A DNA stretch of 64,000 nt from Pelosinus sp. IPA-1 (GTDB taxonomy: Bacteria; Bacillota; Negativicutes; DSM-13327), in NCBI RefSeq assembly GCF_030269905.1, contig NZ_BSVC01000001.1, positions 62,001 through 126,000 of the forward strand, given 5' to 3'. This document shows, one piece after another, positions 1 through 8,637 of the stretch; the first letter of the stretch is position 1, and each line of letters starts with the position of its first letter. A program made the translations under genes and the position numbers. A model generated the notes under the pieces. It did no database searches. It was not told the DNA's origin and worked only from the letters and a program-made list of their open reading frames with translations.

Positions 1-2
1 TA

Positions 3-536
3 TATGATAAACAGATCTATGTGCTTGGAGAATTTAGTATTATATTTAATGGGTATCTAAATAATTTTCAATTAGAAGCTTTGGAAAAAAATCATAGAAT
101 GTTGTATCAGCCTTTATCTGAAATACTGCTCTTTATATGGCATGATGTTCTCAATAAGGCACCAAAGAATCGCAAAGGGTTTAAAGAAAATCTGGGAAAA
201 ATGAAGGGATTGATGAAGGGGATATCGGATATTTTATCAGAATACAGTTCTTTTGATACGGATTTTGATGAGTTATTGAGGGAGGCTGATAGGAGGTTAG
301 CCCTATATGCAGGAGGGGCTGGACGATACAGACTTGCCAAGATATTTCGCTGCCCAGAGCATGTGCATGGCATTTTAACAGTTAGTTCCATGTATGAAAA
401 TACTGCCACAATACAGAAAATCTTGAGAAACAAAGATAAAGATGAGCTAAAACACCCTGTGCTTGACTTGGCCTTTGATGGATCCAGCCATAGCAATAAT
501 AAAGAGTTACTTGATACTTTTATACACTATATATAA
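3..536 (+). CDS. C-terminal fragment, 2-hydroxyacyl-CoA dehydratase/activase-like protein (partial at left edge)
   Basis: The reading frame is open to the left edge (Y-D-K-Q-I-Y-V precede the first possible GTG at 21), so this is probably the 3' end of a longer gene. The pattern V-L-G-E-F then N-G-Y-L-N-N, then an L-x-P-L-S-E stretch, and the ending D-G-S-S-H-S-N-N-K resembles the C-terminal part of the 2-hydroxyglutaryl-CoA dehydratase (HgdB/activase, DUF2229) superfamily, where G-E-x-Y-V and D-G-x-x-H-x-N are common. A single cysteine lies at an I-F-R-C-P-E-H-V site like the one carrying a cluster ligand in that family. The family call is recognition from memory of sequence shape. The true start lies outside the window. 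Confidence 0.45.
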   Translation, partial: YDKQIYVLGEFSIIFNGYLNNFQLEALEKNHRMLYQPLSEILLFIWHDVLNKAPKNRKGFKENLGKMKGLMKGISDILSEYSSFDTDFDELLREADRRLALYAGGAGRYRLAKIFRCPEHVHGILTVSSMYENTATIQKILRNKDKDELKHPVLDLAFDGSSHSNNKELLDTFIHYI

Positions 537-599
537 GACCTAAACTACATTTTGGTTAATGGGGTGGACAGGTTATCGAAATATATATGTGCTGTAATT

Positions 600-645
600 G
601 AAGAATACTCATCAGCTTAGGGAGCTGATGAGTATTCTTCTGTTT
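600..645 (+). terminator. Rho-independent terminator after the left-edge gene
   Basis: A perfect 18-bp inverted repeat (600-617 with 623-640) with a 5-nt loop is followed by TGTTT. It ends the partial gene upstream and isolates hcp. Confidence 0.75.
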
Positions 646-906
646 AAGTAAGGGCTATGAGATAAGGTACAGAAATCATTTAATAAAAAACTTCCTACTA
701 AGGAAAAAGCAGGAAATTGACGAAAAATATAGTATTATATCCATTGTATTCCGAATATTCTGAGTTTTACACAGCGAATAGGAGTATAATCTATATAAGA
801 GCATAAAAAGATGTTTTGAAGAAATAATAGGTAAAGATGCACATTGACTATGAAATATTATTCTCATTAGGCGATTGTCAAAAAAATATTATAGGGGGAG
901 ATTAAA

Positions 907-2559
907 ATGGAAAATTCAATGTTCTGTTATCAATGTGAACAAACATTTGGGGGAAAAGGTTGTACGAAAAGTGGTGTTTGTGGGAAAACACCTGAAATCG
1001 CAAATTTACAAGATTTATTAATCTATCAGTTAAAAGGAATTTCTTGCTATGCGAAGGCTCTTATCGACCAGGGGAAAACCATTGATAAAGAATTTGTGAA
1101 GTTTGTAGAGAATGGTCTCTTTACCACATTAACAAATGTAAATTTCGATGCTGAAAATCATGTACAATTAATAAAAGAATCACAAAAGTTAAAAGAAAAA
1201 ATAAGAAATCAAGCGCCAGAAGGACAATATCCAGTGGCAGCTACTTATAATGCAAGTGAAACAAAAGAAGCAATGCTAAAAGATGCAGTCCAAGCTGGTA
1301 TTATGTATGATCAAAACCTCGATGCTGATATTCGATCCTTACGATCAACAGTATTATATGGATTAAAAGGAATCAGTGCTTATGGACATCAAGCAAGGTT
1401 TATAAACTATAATAGTGATCAAGTGGACAACTTCTACTTTCAAGGTTTAGAAGCTACTACCAATGATAACTTGACTCTTGACGATATGATACGTATGACA
1501 ATGAGAGCAGGGAATATGAGTGTAGAAGTTATGAAGGTGCTCGATGAAGCAAATACGACAACATATGAAAATCCTTCGCCTCATAAAGTGAATAGAAACA
1601 TTAAAAAGGGTCCCTTTATCATTATATCAGGTCATGATTTAAGAGATTTAGAAATGCTACTTGAGCAAACAGAAGGTAAGGGAATTAACATTTATACTCA
1701 TGGTGAAATGCTGCCAGCGCATGGATATCCAGCACTAAAAAAATATAAACATTTAGTCGGTAATTATGGAACTGCTTGGCAAAATCAGCAGAAAGAATTT
1801 GACGAAATACCAGGATGTATTTTAATGACAACCAACTGTTTAATGAGACCAAGAGAAACATATAAGGATAGAATATTTACAACGAATGTTGTTGGCTGGG
1901 ACGGAGTACAAAATATCCCAGTTAGTGCCGATGGGACAAAAGATTTTAGTGAAATAATAAATAAAGCCTTAGAACTTGGCGGCTTTAAAGAAGATCAGGA
2001 AGAAAAAGAAATCCTGGTTGGCTTTGGACATCATGAAACATTATCGCATGCTGGAGCCATAGTGAATGCAGTCAAGGAAGGAAAAATAAGACATTTCTTC
2101 TTAATCGGTGGTTGTGATGGGGCTCGACCAGGAAGAAGTTATTACACCGAATTTGCTAAAATGGTCCCCGAGGATTGTATCATTCTTACGTTAGCTTGTG
2201 GTAAATACAGATTTAACGATTTAGATTTTGGCACAGTAGCTGGATTACCAAGATTATTAGATATAGGTCAATGTAATGATGCCTATTCAGCAGTTAGAAT
2301 CGCTACAGCATTAGCCGATGCCTTTGATACGGATGTAAATTCGCTACCACTCTCTATTGTACTTTCTTGGTATGAGCAAAAAGCAGTTGCAGACTTATTA
2401 GCACTATTATCACTTGGAATAAACGGAATGTTACTAGGGCCTAGTTTACCAGCTTTTATCTCCCCTAATGTATTACAGTATTTAGTGGAAACATTTAATA
2501 TAAAACCAATAAGTACACCAGAGGATGATTTGAAAAGTGCATTGAAGCAAGCAAACTAA
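907..2559 (+). CDS. hcp: Hydroxylamine reductase (hybrid-cluster protein)
   Basis: Cytoplasmic hybrid-cluster protein, 550 aa, the usual length for the family. These proteins reduce hydroxylamine to ammonia in vitro and act as NO reductases under nitrosative stress. The N-terminal cluster motif is visible as C7-x2-C10-x8-C19-x5-C25. Hybrid-cluster ligand regions follow: G-H-D-L-R-D with its downstream E, T-N-C-L-M-R-P, G-G-C-D-G-A-R-P-G-R, and L-A-C-G-K-Y-R-F-N near the C terminus. The ATG is preceded by a strong AGGGGGAG. It is monocistronic, bounded by terminators on both sides. Its placement close to a nitrite reductase operon fits handling of NO/hydroxylamine leaking from nitrite ammonification. 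No hcr reductase gene is adjacent. Confidence 0.96.
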   Translation: MENSMFCYQCEQTFGGKGCTKSGVCGKTPEIANLQDLLIYQLKGISCYAKALIDQGKTIDKEFVKFVENGLFTTLTNVNFDAENHVQLIKESQKLKEKIRNQAPEGQYPVAATYNASETKEAMLKDAVQAGIMYDQNLDADIRSLRSTVLYGLKGISAYGHQARFINYNSDQVDNFYFQGLEATTNDNLTLDDMIRMTMRAGNMSVEVMKVLDEANTTTYENPSPHKVNRNIKKGPFIIISGHDLRDLEMLLEQTEGKGINIYTHGEMLPAHGYPALKKYKHLVGNYGTAWQNQQKEFDEIPGCILMTTNCLMRPRETYKDRIFTTNVVGWDGVQNIPVSADGTKDFSEIINKALELGGFKEDQEEKEILVGFGHHETLSHAGAIVNAVKEGKIRHFFLIGGCDGARPGRSYYTEFAKMVPEDCIILTLACGKYRFNDLDFGTVAGLPRLLDIGQCNDAYSAVRIATALADAFDTDVNSLPLSIVLSWYEQKAVADLLALLSLGINGMLLGPSLPAFISPNVLQYLVETFNIKPISTPEDDLKSALKQAN

Positions 2560-2600
2560 TAATGTATGATACCATTTTGTTACTAGAGAGTAAAAAAGTA

Positions 2601-2643
2601 GAGGTTGTCCATAAGTTTAACTTGTGGGCAACCTCCTTTTTTT
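2601..2643 (+). terminator. Terminator after hcp
   Basis: GAGGTTG...CAACCTC hairpin, extended by G-U pairs to about 17 bp, followed by seven T. It also faces the 3' end of the convergent polyferredoxin gene. Confidence 0.85.
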
Positions 2644-2658
2644 ACGGAATCGGAAAGT
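2637..2658 (+). repeat. Copy 1 of a 22-nt post-terminator repeat
   Basis: Seven T followed by ACGGAATCGGAAAGT. The same 22 nt with one mismatch lies at 27492-27513, again directly on the T-tract of a terminator. Confidence 0.4.
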
Positions 2659-2677
2659 CTTAAGCAATTGTAGTACT

Positions 2678-3667
2678 TTAATGAAAAATCATATTTGCTA
2701 GAGGGGCATATTTAATCCAGTAGCCAGGTAATTCTACAGATCTCCAGTGACCACTTATCGTTGCAATTAGTATTCCTAGCAGAAATAGACCAACTAGAAA
2801 ACATGAATACTGTCCGGTACTGAACGGACGAGTAGCGAAACTACTATGAATCTTTAGCACACCACGTGGGCAATTGTTAATACAATTTTGACAGATTGTA
2901 CACTCTGGAGAAGAGATGCTTGTTGCAGAAGAAATAGAGAGTTGACTTGGGCAAACTTTATCGCAGGTTTGACAAGAAATACATTGTTTAGAATTCCTAG
3001 TAATGGCAACAGGGGAAAATAGCGAGCAAAAGCTTAATAAAGCACCATACGGACACAAATAGCGGCACCAGAAATTCTGGATAAGTAGGGATAATAGGAT
3101 TAGCCCTGCTAGAACTTTAAGCGTTAACAAGGAAGGGGATGAAAAAAAATACAGCATTTTAACTTCAGCAATGGTGTTGTAGGGTGAACGGATAAAGAAA
3201 GCGATCTCATCCGATTGCATGCCAATGAGTACGACAATTAGTAAAAAAAGTAGCAGCAGATATTTGGGTGCCATCAAAAGATAATGAAGTATTGCAGGTA
3301 CTCGTAGTTTTTGTCTATAAAAATAAGCTCTCGCCTTAAATAAGTACTCAGATAGTGTGCCAATGGGGCAAATATGACTACAAAAGCCTCGCTTTAATAA
3401 TAAAGCAGAGAAAATGGCCAACAGCAAAATGGTTAGACCAGCTGGATGGATAGGGTCAAATTCTCCATTCATTAACCAATGCTTAAGACCGACAGTAGCT
3501 GAAATCGGTAAAAAACCTTCTAATACAGGAAAACGATACTGCACAGCATCAAATCCTAGTGTTGGTAATAAAATAAGTGCTTTGGATAAAAAATAGCCAG
3601 CTGTAATCATCAAAAGTAAAAAATAAAATTGACTACATCTACGCCAAGTCAGCATTTTGATATTCAT
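2678..3667 (-). CDS. Membrane-bound 4Fe-4S polyferredoxin (NapH/CcoG-like)
   Basis: Predicted inner-membrane electron-transfer protein of 329 aa. Hydrophobic segments alternate with cysteine motifs: two membrane-edge C-x3-C-P motifs (F-C-S-H-I-C-P and W-C-R-Y-L-C-P) typical of the NapH/NosR/CcoG/RdxA group, followed by two classic C-x2-C-x2/3-C-x3-C-P [4Fe-4S] motifs (C-I-S-C-Q-T-C and C-T-I-C-Q-N-C). I chose the ATG at 3667 because it has GGGAGG at correct spacing. An in-frame start 25 codons upstream has no SD. It is divergent from the heme sensor kinase, so it may deliver or withdraw quinol electrons for the nearby respiratory genes. The exact partner cannot be told from sequence. Confidence 0.8.
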   Translation of the reverse strand: MNIKMLTWRRCSQFYFLLLMITAGYFLSKALILLPTLGFDAVQYRFPVLEGFLPISATVGLKHWLMNGEFDPIHPAGLTILLLAIFSALLLKRGFCSHICPIGTLSEYLFKARAYFYRQKLRVPAILHYLLMAPKYLLLLFLLIVVLIGMQSDEIAFFIRSPYNTIAEVKMLYFFSSPSLLTLKVLAGLILLSLLIQNFWCRYLCPYGALLSFCSLFSPVAITRNSKQCISCQTCDKVCPSQLSISSATSISSPECTICQNCINNCPRGVLKIHSSFATRPFSTGQYSCFLVGLFLLGILIATISGHWRSVELPGYWIKYAPLANMIFH

Positions 3668-3893
3668 GAAAAACCTCCCATTATGTACTGTACCATTAAT
3701 AATAGAGTAATATTTTATACAAATCAGTGATATAAAACACATTTATTTAATAAGTGTAGCTATATAATGAAAGTGGATTGGTATATGCAGGATAATTTGC
3801 TGTAATCAAGAATGAAATAGGGACGAACCGAAATAGCATTTTAGTAGCGATTTATGCCGCGAAATAGGCAAATAATGTAGCTAGGTGTGAAAC

Positions 3894-5564
3894 ATGCGAT
3901 TAAAAAACAGTTTAACCATGAAATTTATGTTGGCAATGGCTATGGTGATAACAACTGTTATGTTGATGAATTTGATTTGGAGTGTAAAGCAGTACCAGAG
4001 GCAGGCCGAAGGCGAAATGAAGGAAAAGTCAGCGGTAATTGCCCAGCAATTTTTGGCGACAAGGTCCTTTATTTCATTAAAGCAAGATGCAATTAATTCT
4101 GATTCCATTGGCAATTATGAATTTAAGCATTTGAATCCTGCTGCCGTTGGTAAGGGCGTTAGTGATATTTTTAGTAAATATTCGGGCTATAAAATGAAAC
4201 AGACTAATTTAGAAGTACGTGATCTGGAAAATACACCAGACAATTTTGAGATAGCAGCTATGAAAAATATGGCAGAGGATCATAATCTTACTGAAGTATG
4301 GGGTTATGAAAATCAGGGTGGGGTTCAGGTGTTTCGTTATCTCACGTCACTACATTATGACCAATCTTGTATGACGTGCCACGGTGGGCCTGCAGGTCAG
4401 AAGGATATATCCGGTTATTTAAAGGAAGGTCATTCCATTGGTGATTTTGCAGGTGCTATTAGTATTGTTGTTCCCATGACAGCATTTCTTGCCAATCAGA
4501 ATGCCAATATTATAACATCGGTGTCATTTCTTGTAATTATGGTTCTAGCCAGCATGGGGCTGGTATATTTGGTCATGGAACATATTGTGGTCATGCCCAT
4601 TCGTGAATTGACGGGCAAGGTCAGAGAGGTTGGCCGTGGTGATTTATCCAGCCAGCTGACGGACATTCATACCTATGATGAGATGCGAGATTTGGCAGAG
4701 GAATTCAACGGTATGGCTGGTAAACTCCAGTTACTATATAATAGCTTGGAAACTAAAGTGGATGAACGTACTCGTCAATTACATAATGCGAATGATCAGT
4801 TGGCGCAGCAAGGTAGGGAATTGATGGAGATCAATATCCGATTAACAGAAACCAATCGACTGAAATCTGAATTTTTGGCGGTTATGAGTCATGAACTACG
4901 AACACCGCTCACAGCCATTATTGCTTTTGCCGAAATACTACTGACCGAAGGCGATTCACTCAGTAGTCAGCAACGAGAATATCTAGAAGATATTTTCGAG
5001 AGTGGGCATCAATTGCTTAGCCAAATCAGCGATATTCTGGATTTGTCTAAAATTGAAGCAGGTTTGATTCGTGTGAGCTATCAGGAGGTTGACATTCGAG
5101 AAGTAATCGAAAGTATTATGCGAACGGTCGCTCCGCTAGTGGCGAAGAAGCAACTAAATTGTACTATTGAGATCCTGCCGGATCTGCCGTTGATTGCAGC
5201 AGATTATGATAAGATAAAGCATATTATCCGCAATTTGGTTAGCAATGCTATCAAATTTACACCTGTAGGCGGAAACATTAAGGTGGTGGCAGGACTAAGC
5301 TGGCAGGATGGCAAGATAGGCTCGCTACTCGTTTCCGTACAGGATACTGGTATTGGGATTAGCCCAGAGGAACAGGAGTCTATCTTCGAAAAATTTGTTC
5401 AGGGGAATCATTCAGATCAACGGGAATATTCAGGTAGTGGAATTGGACTGTCTTTGGCTAAGCATTTAGTAGAACTACATGAGGGACGTATCTGGGTAGA
5501 AAGTCAGATTGCCCGGGGCAGTACCTTTTCCTTTATGTTGCCGTTGTCAGGAAGGGAGTGTTAG
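3894..5564 (+). CDS. Heme-c-binding sensor histidine kinase (Tll0287-like/DUF3365 sensor, HAMP, HisKA, HATPase)
   Basis: Membrane sensor kinase of 556 aa. TM1 is at about residues 10-28, followed by an extracytoplasmic domain of DUF3365 (Tll0287-like) type containing one c-heme site, C159-M-T-C162-H163. TM2 is at about 205-228, then HAMP. A coiled coil leads to HisKA with phospho-acceptor H333 in S-H-E-L-R-T-P-L. The HATPase has the N box (N-L-V-S-N-A), D-T-G-I-G-I, and G-S-G-I-G-L-S-L. The covalent heme would need the Ccm system encoded just downstream. The response-regulator gene follows after 3 nt, so the pair is one operon. The likely signal is redox state, NO or heme supply (inference). 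AGGTG precedes the ATG. Confidence 0.92.
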   Translation: MRLKNSLTMKFMLAMAMVITTVMLMNLIWSVKQYQRQAEGEMKEKSAVIAQQFLATRSFISLKQDAINSDSIGNYEFKHLNPAAVGKGVSDIFSKYSGYKMKQTNLEVRDLENTPDNFEIAAMKNMAEDHNLTEVWGYENQGGVQVFRYLTSLHYDQSCMTCHGGPAGQKDISGYLKEGHSIGDFAGAISIVVPMTAFLANQNANIITSVSFLVIMVLASMGLVYLVMEHIVVMPIRELTGKVREVGRGDLSSQLTDIHTYDEMRDLAEEFNGMAGKLQLLYNSLETKVDERTRQLHNANDQLAQQGRELMEINIRLTETNRLKSEFLAVMSHELRTPLTAIIAFAEILLTEGDSLSSQQREYLEDIFESGHQLLSQISDILDLSKIEAGLIRVSYQEVDIREVIESIMRTVAPLVAKKQLNCTIEILPDLPLIAADYDKIKHIIRNLVSNAIKFTPVGGNIKVVAGLSWQDGKIGSLLVSVQDTGIGISPEEQESIFEKFVQGNHSDQREYSGSGIGLSLAKHLVELHEGRIWVESQIARGSTFSFMLPLSGREC

Positions 5565-5567
5565 TCA

Positions 5568-6269
5568 TTGGCTTGTGAAAAAGTTTTGGTAGTAGATGAT
5601 GATGCTAAAATAATAAAAATTGTATGCCATTGTTTAGAAAAAGCAGGCTTTTTGACGCTCACGGCTGTTGATGGGGAACAGGCCTTGCAAGTTGTAGAAG
5701 CAGAAGAGCCCGATTTGGTGGTATTAGACTTAATGCTGCCAAAGCTAAATGGATTAGATGTATGTAGAATACTGATTGAAGAACATGATATTCCGGTTAT
5801 CATTTTATCTGCTAAGGGTGATGAATTGGACAGAATTACTGGCTTTAGGATGGGGGTAGACGATTATCTGTCCAAGCCTTTCAGCCCTATGGAACTGGTT
5901 CTTAGGGTGCAAGCCGTTCTGCGCCGGGCTAGCGGTCTGAAAAAGCGAGAGAACAGTCAAGCGTTGGTCCGCGGTGGCCTAGAGGTAGATCCGAAAACCC
6001 GCAGGGTGGCTGTGGATGGCAAGATGGTCAGTCTTACAGGAAAAGAGTTTGAACTGCTATGGTTGTTATTTAGTAATCCACAGCAGGTATTTACGCGGAT
6101 GCAATTGTTGAAGAAAGTGTGGCATAGTGATTACCAGGGAGATGAAAATACCGTGACGGTTCATGTGCGGCGACTGCGAGAAAAGGTTGAGCCCGACCCG
6201 GCTGAACCTCGGTATATCAAAACGGTATGGGGACTAGGATATAAGTTTGAAATCAGTGAAAAATCATAA
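5568..6269 (+). CDS. OmpR/PhoB-family response regulator paired with the heme sensor kinase
   Basis: 233 aa. Receiver domain at residues 4-115 with acidic pocket D10-D12, phospho-acceptor D54 (V-V-L-D-L-M-L-P) and K in L-S-K-P-F. A winged-helix DNA-binding domain occupies about 130-230 (ending K-T-V-W-G-L-G-Y-K-F). The start is UUG, supported by GGAAGGGAG upstream. The gene sits 3 nt after the kinase and ends before a strong bidirectional terminator, so ccm is transcribed separately. A GTAAGG-N5-GTAAGG direct repeat in front of ccmA is of the kind OmpR-family dimers bind and is a candidate target. Confidence 0.93.
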   Translation: MACEKVLVVDDDAKIIKIVCHCLEKAGFLTLTAVDGEQALQVVEAEEPDLVVLDLMLPKLNGLDVCRILIEEHDIPVIILSAKGDELDRITGFRMGVDDYLSKPFSPMELVLRVQAVLRRASGLKKRENSQALVRGGLEVDPKTRRVAVDGKMVSLTGKEFELLWLLFSNPQQVFTRMQLLKKVWHSDYQGDENTVTVHVRRLREKVEPDPAEPRYIKTVWGLGYKFEISEKS

Positions 6270-6384
6270 ATGTAATCTAGAGACATACATTAAAGAAAGT
6301 GCATCTATATTATTGGTTTGCGAAGGAATAGAATGAACATTGATTGCTATGTAAAATCTTTAATTCAAGTTATCTAGATAGTAG

Positions 6385-6452
6385 TTTTGCATAGAAACAA
6401 AGTCGGTGATAATTACGGTTATCACCGACTTTGTTTCTATGCAAAATTTTTT
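6385..6452. terminator. Strong bidirectional terminator between the two-component genes and ccm
   Basis: A perfect 26-bp inverted repeat (6385-6410 with 6421-6446), extendable to 28 bp, with a run of T on the right and A/T on the left. Confidence 0.85.
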
Positions 6453-6491
6453 AATGGAAATTAGAAAATTTAATAAATTTGTAATATTCTC

Positions 6492-6508
6492 GTAAGGGGT
6501 TTGTAAGG
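6492..6508 (+). promoter_or_regulatory. Candidate OmpR-type operator upstream of ccm operon
   Basis: Direct repeat GTAAGG (6492-6497), 5 bp, GTAAGG (6503-6508). The 11-bp phase is what tandem OmpR-family dimers recognise. It lies about 175 bp before ccmA and just after the adjacent regulator operon. Binding by the 5568 regulator is inference. Confidence 0.4.
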
Positions 6509-6585
6509 AGTATGGGATATGATTAACCTAAGGGTAAATAGGTAGGACGGCGTAGGAAGGACAAAACAGACAAAGGGAGAGGAAA

Positions 6586-6645
6586 ATGCAAGGGAGGTTT
6601 GATTGGTTTAAAGGTAAATGCCGAATTATGGATAATAAAGAATAG
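6586..6645 (+). CDS. Possible 19-codon leader peptide before ccmA
   Basis: A short frame starting ATG with GGGAGAGG 3-9 nt upstream, encoding M-Q-G-R-F-D-W-F-K-G-K-C-R-I-M-D-N-K-E. It has no membrane segment, so it is not CcmD. It ends 36 nt before ccmA and could be a leader peptide. The only support is the good SD and its position. Confidence 0.3.
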   Translation: MQGRFDWFKGKCRIMDNKE

Positions 6646-6680
6646 CAAGAAATTTGTCAGATCAAGGTGATAGAGGGAAT

Positions 6681-7310
6681 ATGATGAGAAAATATGTGAA
6701 TGTAGAATTGACAGATGTAGGTAAACACTATTCGGGAAAAATGTTATTCCATTCTATAGGGGCAACTGCTAAGCCGGGTGAATGTTTGGTTATTACAGGG
6801 CGAAACGGTTCTGGTAAATCTACGCTAATGAAGATCATTGCGGGGCTAATACGCCCTAGTTATGGCACTGTTCGTTTAGTAGCCAATGGCCAGCAGTTAA
6901 CCGCTAACGATCGCTTTGATTGTATCGGAATGGTATCCCCAGAAGTCGCCTTGTATGGTGCCATGAGCGGCTATGAAAATTTAAAATTTTTGGCTCAGGT
7001 GAGGGGAATGAATCTTGCTAAGGAAGAGTTGTCTCGCTATCTGGCTGCGGTAGGGCTGGAGGAAGAGCAGCACAGTCAAGTTGGAGCGTACTCTACTGGG
7101 ATGCGGCAACGGCTTAAGTTTGCCGTAATGTTAGCCCTGCATTCACCATTATGGCTTCTGGATGAACCATCTTCTAATTTAGATACTGAGGGTAAAGAGT
7201 TAGTGGGCAAAATGATTCGGGGTGCTCTGGGGGAGGGGACTACAATTATAATTGCCACAAATGAATGGTGGGAGGCCGAATATGCCACACAAAAAATCAA
7301 TTTGGGATAA
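6681..7310 (+). CDS. ccmA: Cytochrome c maturation ABC transporter ATPase CcmA
   Basis: 209 aa, as E. coli CcmA (207 aa). Walker A G-R-N-G-S-G-K-S-T lies near residue 41, the signature Y-S-T-G-M-R-Q-R near 135, and Walker B L-L-D-E-P at about 157. With CcmB it forms the ATPase that releases holo-CcmE during heme attachment. The start was moved from a UUG at 6654 to the ATG pair at 6681/6684, which follows GAGGG. It is the first gene of ccmABCEF and overlaps ccmB by 29 nt, indicating translational coupling. The identification depends partly on the downstream ccm genes, because the ATPase alone resembles other ABC subunits. Confidence 0.9.
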   Translation: MMRKYVNVELTDVGKHYSGKMLFHSIGATAKPGECLVITGRNGSGKSTLMKIIAGLIRPSYGTVRLVANGQQLTANDRFDCIGMVSPEVALYGAMSGYENLKFLAQVRGMNLAKEELSRYLAAVGLEEEQHSQVGAYSTGMRQRLKFAVMLALHSPLWLLDEPSSNLDTEGKELVGKMIRGALGEGTTIIIATNEWWEAEYATQKINLG

Positions 7311-7959
7311 TGCCTGCTTAGCGATAATGACCAAAGATGTTCTGTGTGAATTTCGAACTCGTTACGCCTTTGGTAGTTTGATAATGTTTGCTTTAATGAC
7401 TCTTTCTAGTGTGAGCATAAGTATTGGTAGTACCTCGTTACCAGCAGAATTTGCTGCTGTATTACTCTGGGTAGTATTGTTTTTTTGCGCGATGGCCGGA
7501 TTATCGCGGAGCTTTGTCCAGGAACAGGAATCAGGGACAATGTTTACCTTGCGGCTGTATGCAGGTCCTCAGGCCGTTCTTTTTGGGAAAATGCTATTTA
7601 ATCTACTGCTGTTACTAGCACTGACAATACTTGTCATTCCTCTATTTATTTTATTTTTAAATGTGGATATACAGTTACCAGGTTTACTAATGATGGTACT
7701 GCTATTAGGGGATATAGGAATTGTAGCAGTGTCTACGTTAACAGCAGCTATGTTGGCCAGAACCCAGGGGAAAGGATCGTTGTTCACGGTGCTGACGTTT
7801 CCTGTGTTGTTACCCCAGTTTTTAAGTGCCATTAGCGGCACTGTTAAGGCTATTTCTGGCGTGGACATCAGCTGGCAAGAACTCATGTTTATGGTCAGTT
7901 ATGATGTAATAATCATTATTGCAGCCTCTATTTTATTTGATTATCTTTGGTATGACTGA
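7282..7959 (+). CDS. ccmB: Heme exporter/release permease CcmB
   Basis: 225 aa with about six hydrophobic segments, matching CcmB in length and position. It is the membrane partner of CcmA. The soluble start shows C-E-F-R-T-R-Y-A-F-G, and the exposed loop Q-E-Q-E-S-G-T is typical of CcmB. The start was placed at the ATG at 7282, with GGGAGG 6 nt before it. The longer UUG frame has no SD. Confidence 0.9.
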   Translation: MPHKKSIWDNACLAIMTKDVLCEFRTRYAFGSLIMFALMTLSSVSISIGSTSLPAEFAAVLLWVVLFFCAMAGLSRSFVQEQESGTMFTLRLYAGPQAVLFGKMLFNLLLLLALTILVIPLFILFLNVDIQLPGLLMMVLLLGDIGIVAVSTLTAAMLARTQGKGSLFTVLTFPVLLPQFLSAISGTVKAISGVDISWQELMFMVSYDVIIIIAASILFDYLWYD

Positions 7960-7978
7960 TGCAAGGAGGGAATGGCTG

Positions 7979-8632
7979 ATGAGAAAATATGGTCTGATTT
8001 TATGGACTATTGGTGTAGTGTATGCTGTGTTTTATCAGGTACCGCCAGCAGAAGGTTTGGGGTATTTAGTGCGAATTGCCTTTTTTCACATCCCTGTGGC
8101 TTGGGTCTCGGTGCTTGCATTTTTGTTGGCGGCCGTCAGTGCTATCCGCTATTTACAGACGAGAGACATGAAATATGACTGGTGGAGTTCTTCGGCAGCG
8201 ACTCTTGGTTTAGGGTTTTGTTTGTTGGCGACAGTGAGTGGTGCCGTTTTCGCAAAACTCACGTGGGGTGCTTATTGGAACTGGGATCCTAGGCAGACGA
8301 CAATTTTTATTCTATTACTAATTTATGGTGCTTATCTAGCATTAAGATCAGCCATTGACGATGAAGAACAGCGAGCTCGCATTGCGGCTGTTTATGCACT
8401 ATTGTCCGTTATTACGGTGCCGTTTTTGGCATTTATTATTCCGCGCTATTATTTTTCGCTCCATCCTGAGCCTGTCATTAATAGTGCAGGACATTTGCAA
8501 ATGGAATCCATGATGTTATATGTCTTATTTGCAGCTCTAGGTGCTTGTACGCTGATGTTTTGGCATTTGCTGTCTTGGCAGGTGGGTGTGAAAGCAGAAA
8601 AGTATCGTCAGATTAATGGTAAGGAGTTGTGA
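7979..8632 (+). CDS. ccmC: Heme chaperone-loading membrane protein CcmC
   Basis: 217 aa integral membrane protein of the heme-handling (WWD) superfamily. It transfers heme to CcmE at the outer face of the membrane. The WWD signature appears as W-G-A-Y-W-N-W-D-P-R-Q-T near residue 98. Candidate axial histidines are in F-F-H-I-P (TM2) and in the third loop (S-L-H-P-E-P). About six membrane segments are present. The start at 7979 follows AAGGAGGG; the longer frame overlapping ccmB starts at a UUG without SD. Confidence 0.93.
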   Translation: MRKYGLILWTIGVVYAVFYQVPPAEGLGYLVRIAFFHIPVAWVSVLAFLLAAVSAIRYLQTRDMKYDWWSSSAATLGLGFCLLATVSGAVFAKLTWGAYWNWDPRQTTIFILLLIYGAYLALRSAIDDEEQRARIAAVYALLSVITVPFLAFIIPRYYFSLHPEPVINSAGHLQMESMMLYVLFAALGACTLMFWHLLSWQVGVKAEKYRQINGKEL

Positions 8633-8637
8633 AGAGG

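Noticed and set aside
107-496. 129-codon minus-strand frame at the left edge
   Set aside because: Antisense to the left-edge gene fragment, which has family-like motifs. The antisense product has none.
844-872. Sigma-A promoter for hcp using TTGACT at 844
   Set aside because: The -35-like hexamer is good, but no acceptable -10 lies at 16-18 bp.
6385-6446. Long palindrome as a possible mobile repeat or attachment site
   Set aside because: Position after the response-regulator gene and the T-run make a strong bidirectional terminator the simpler explanation.
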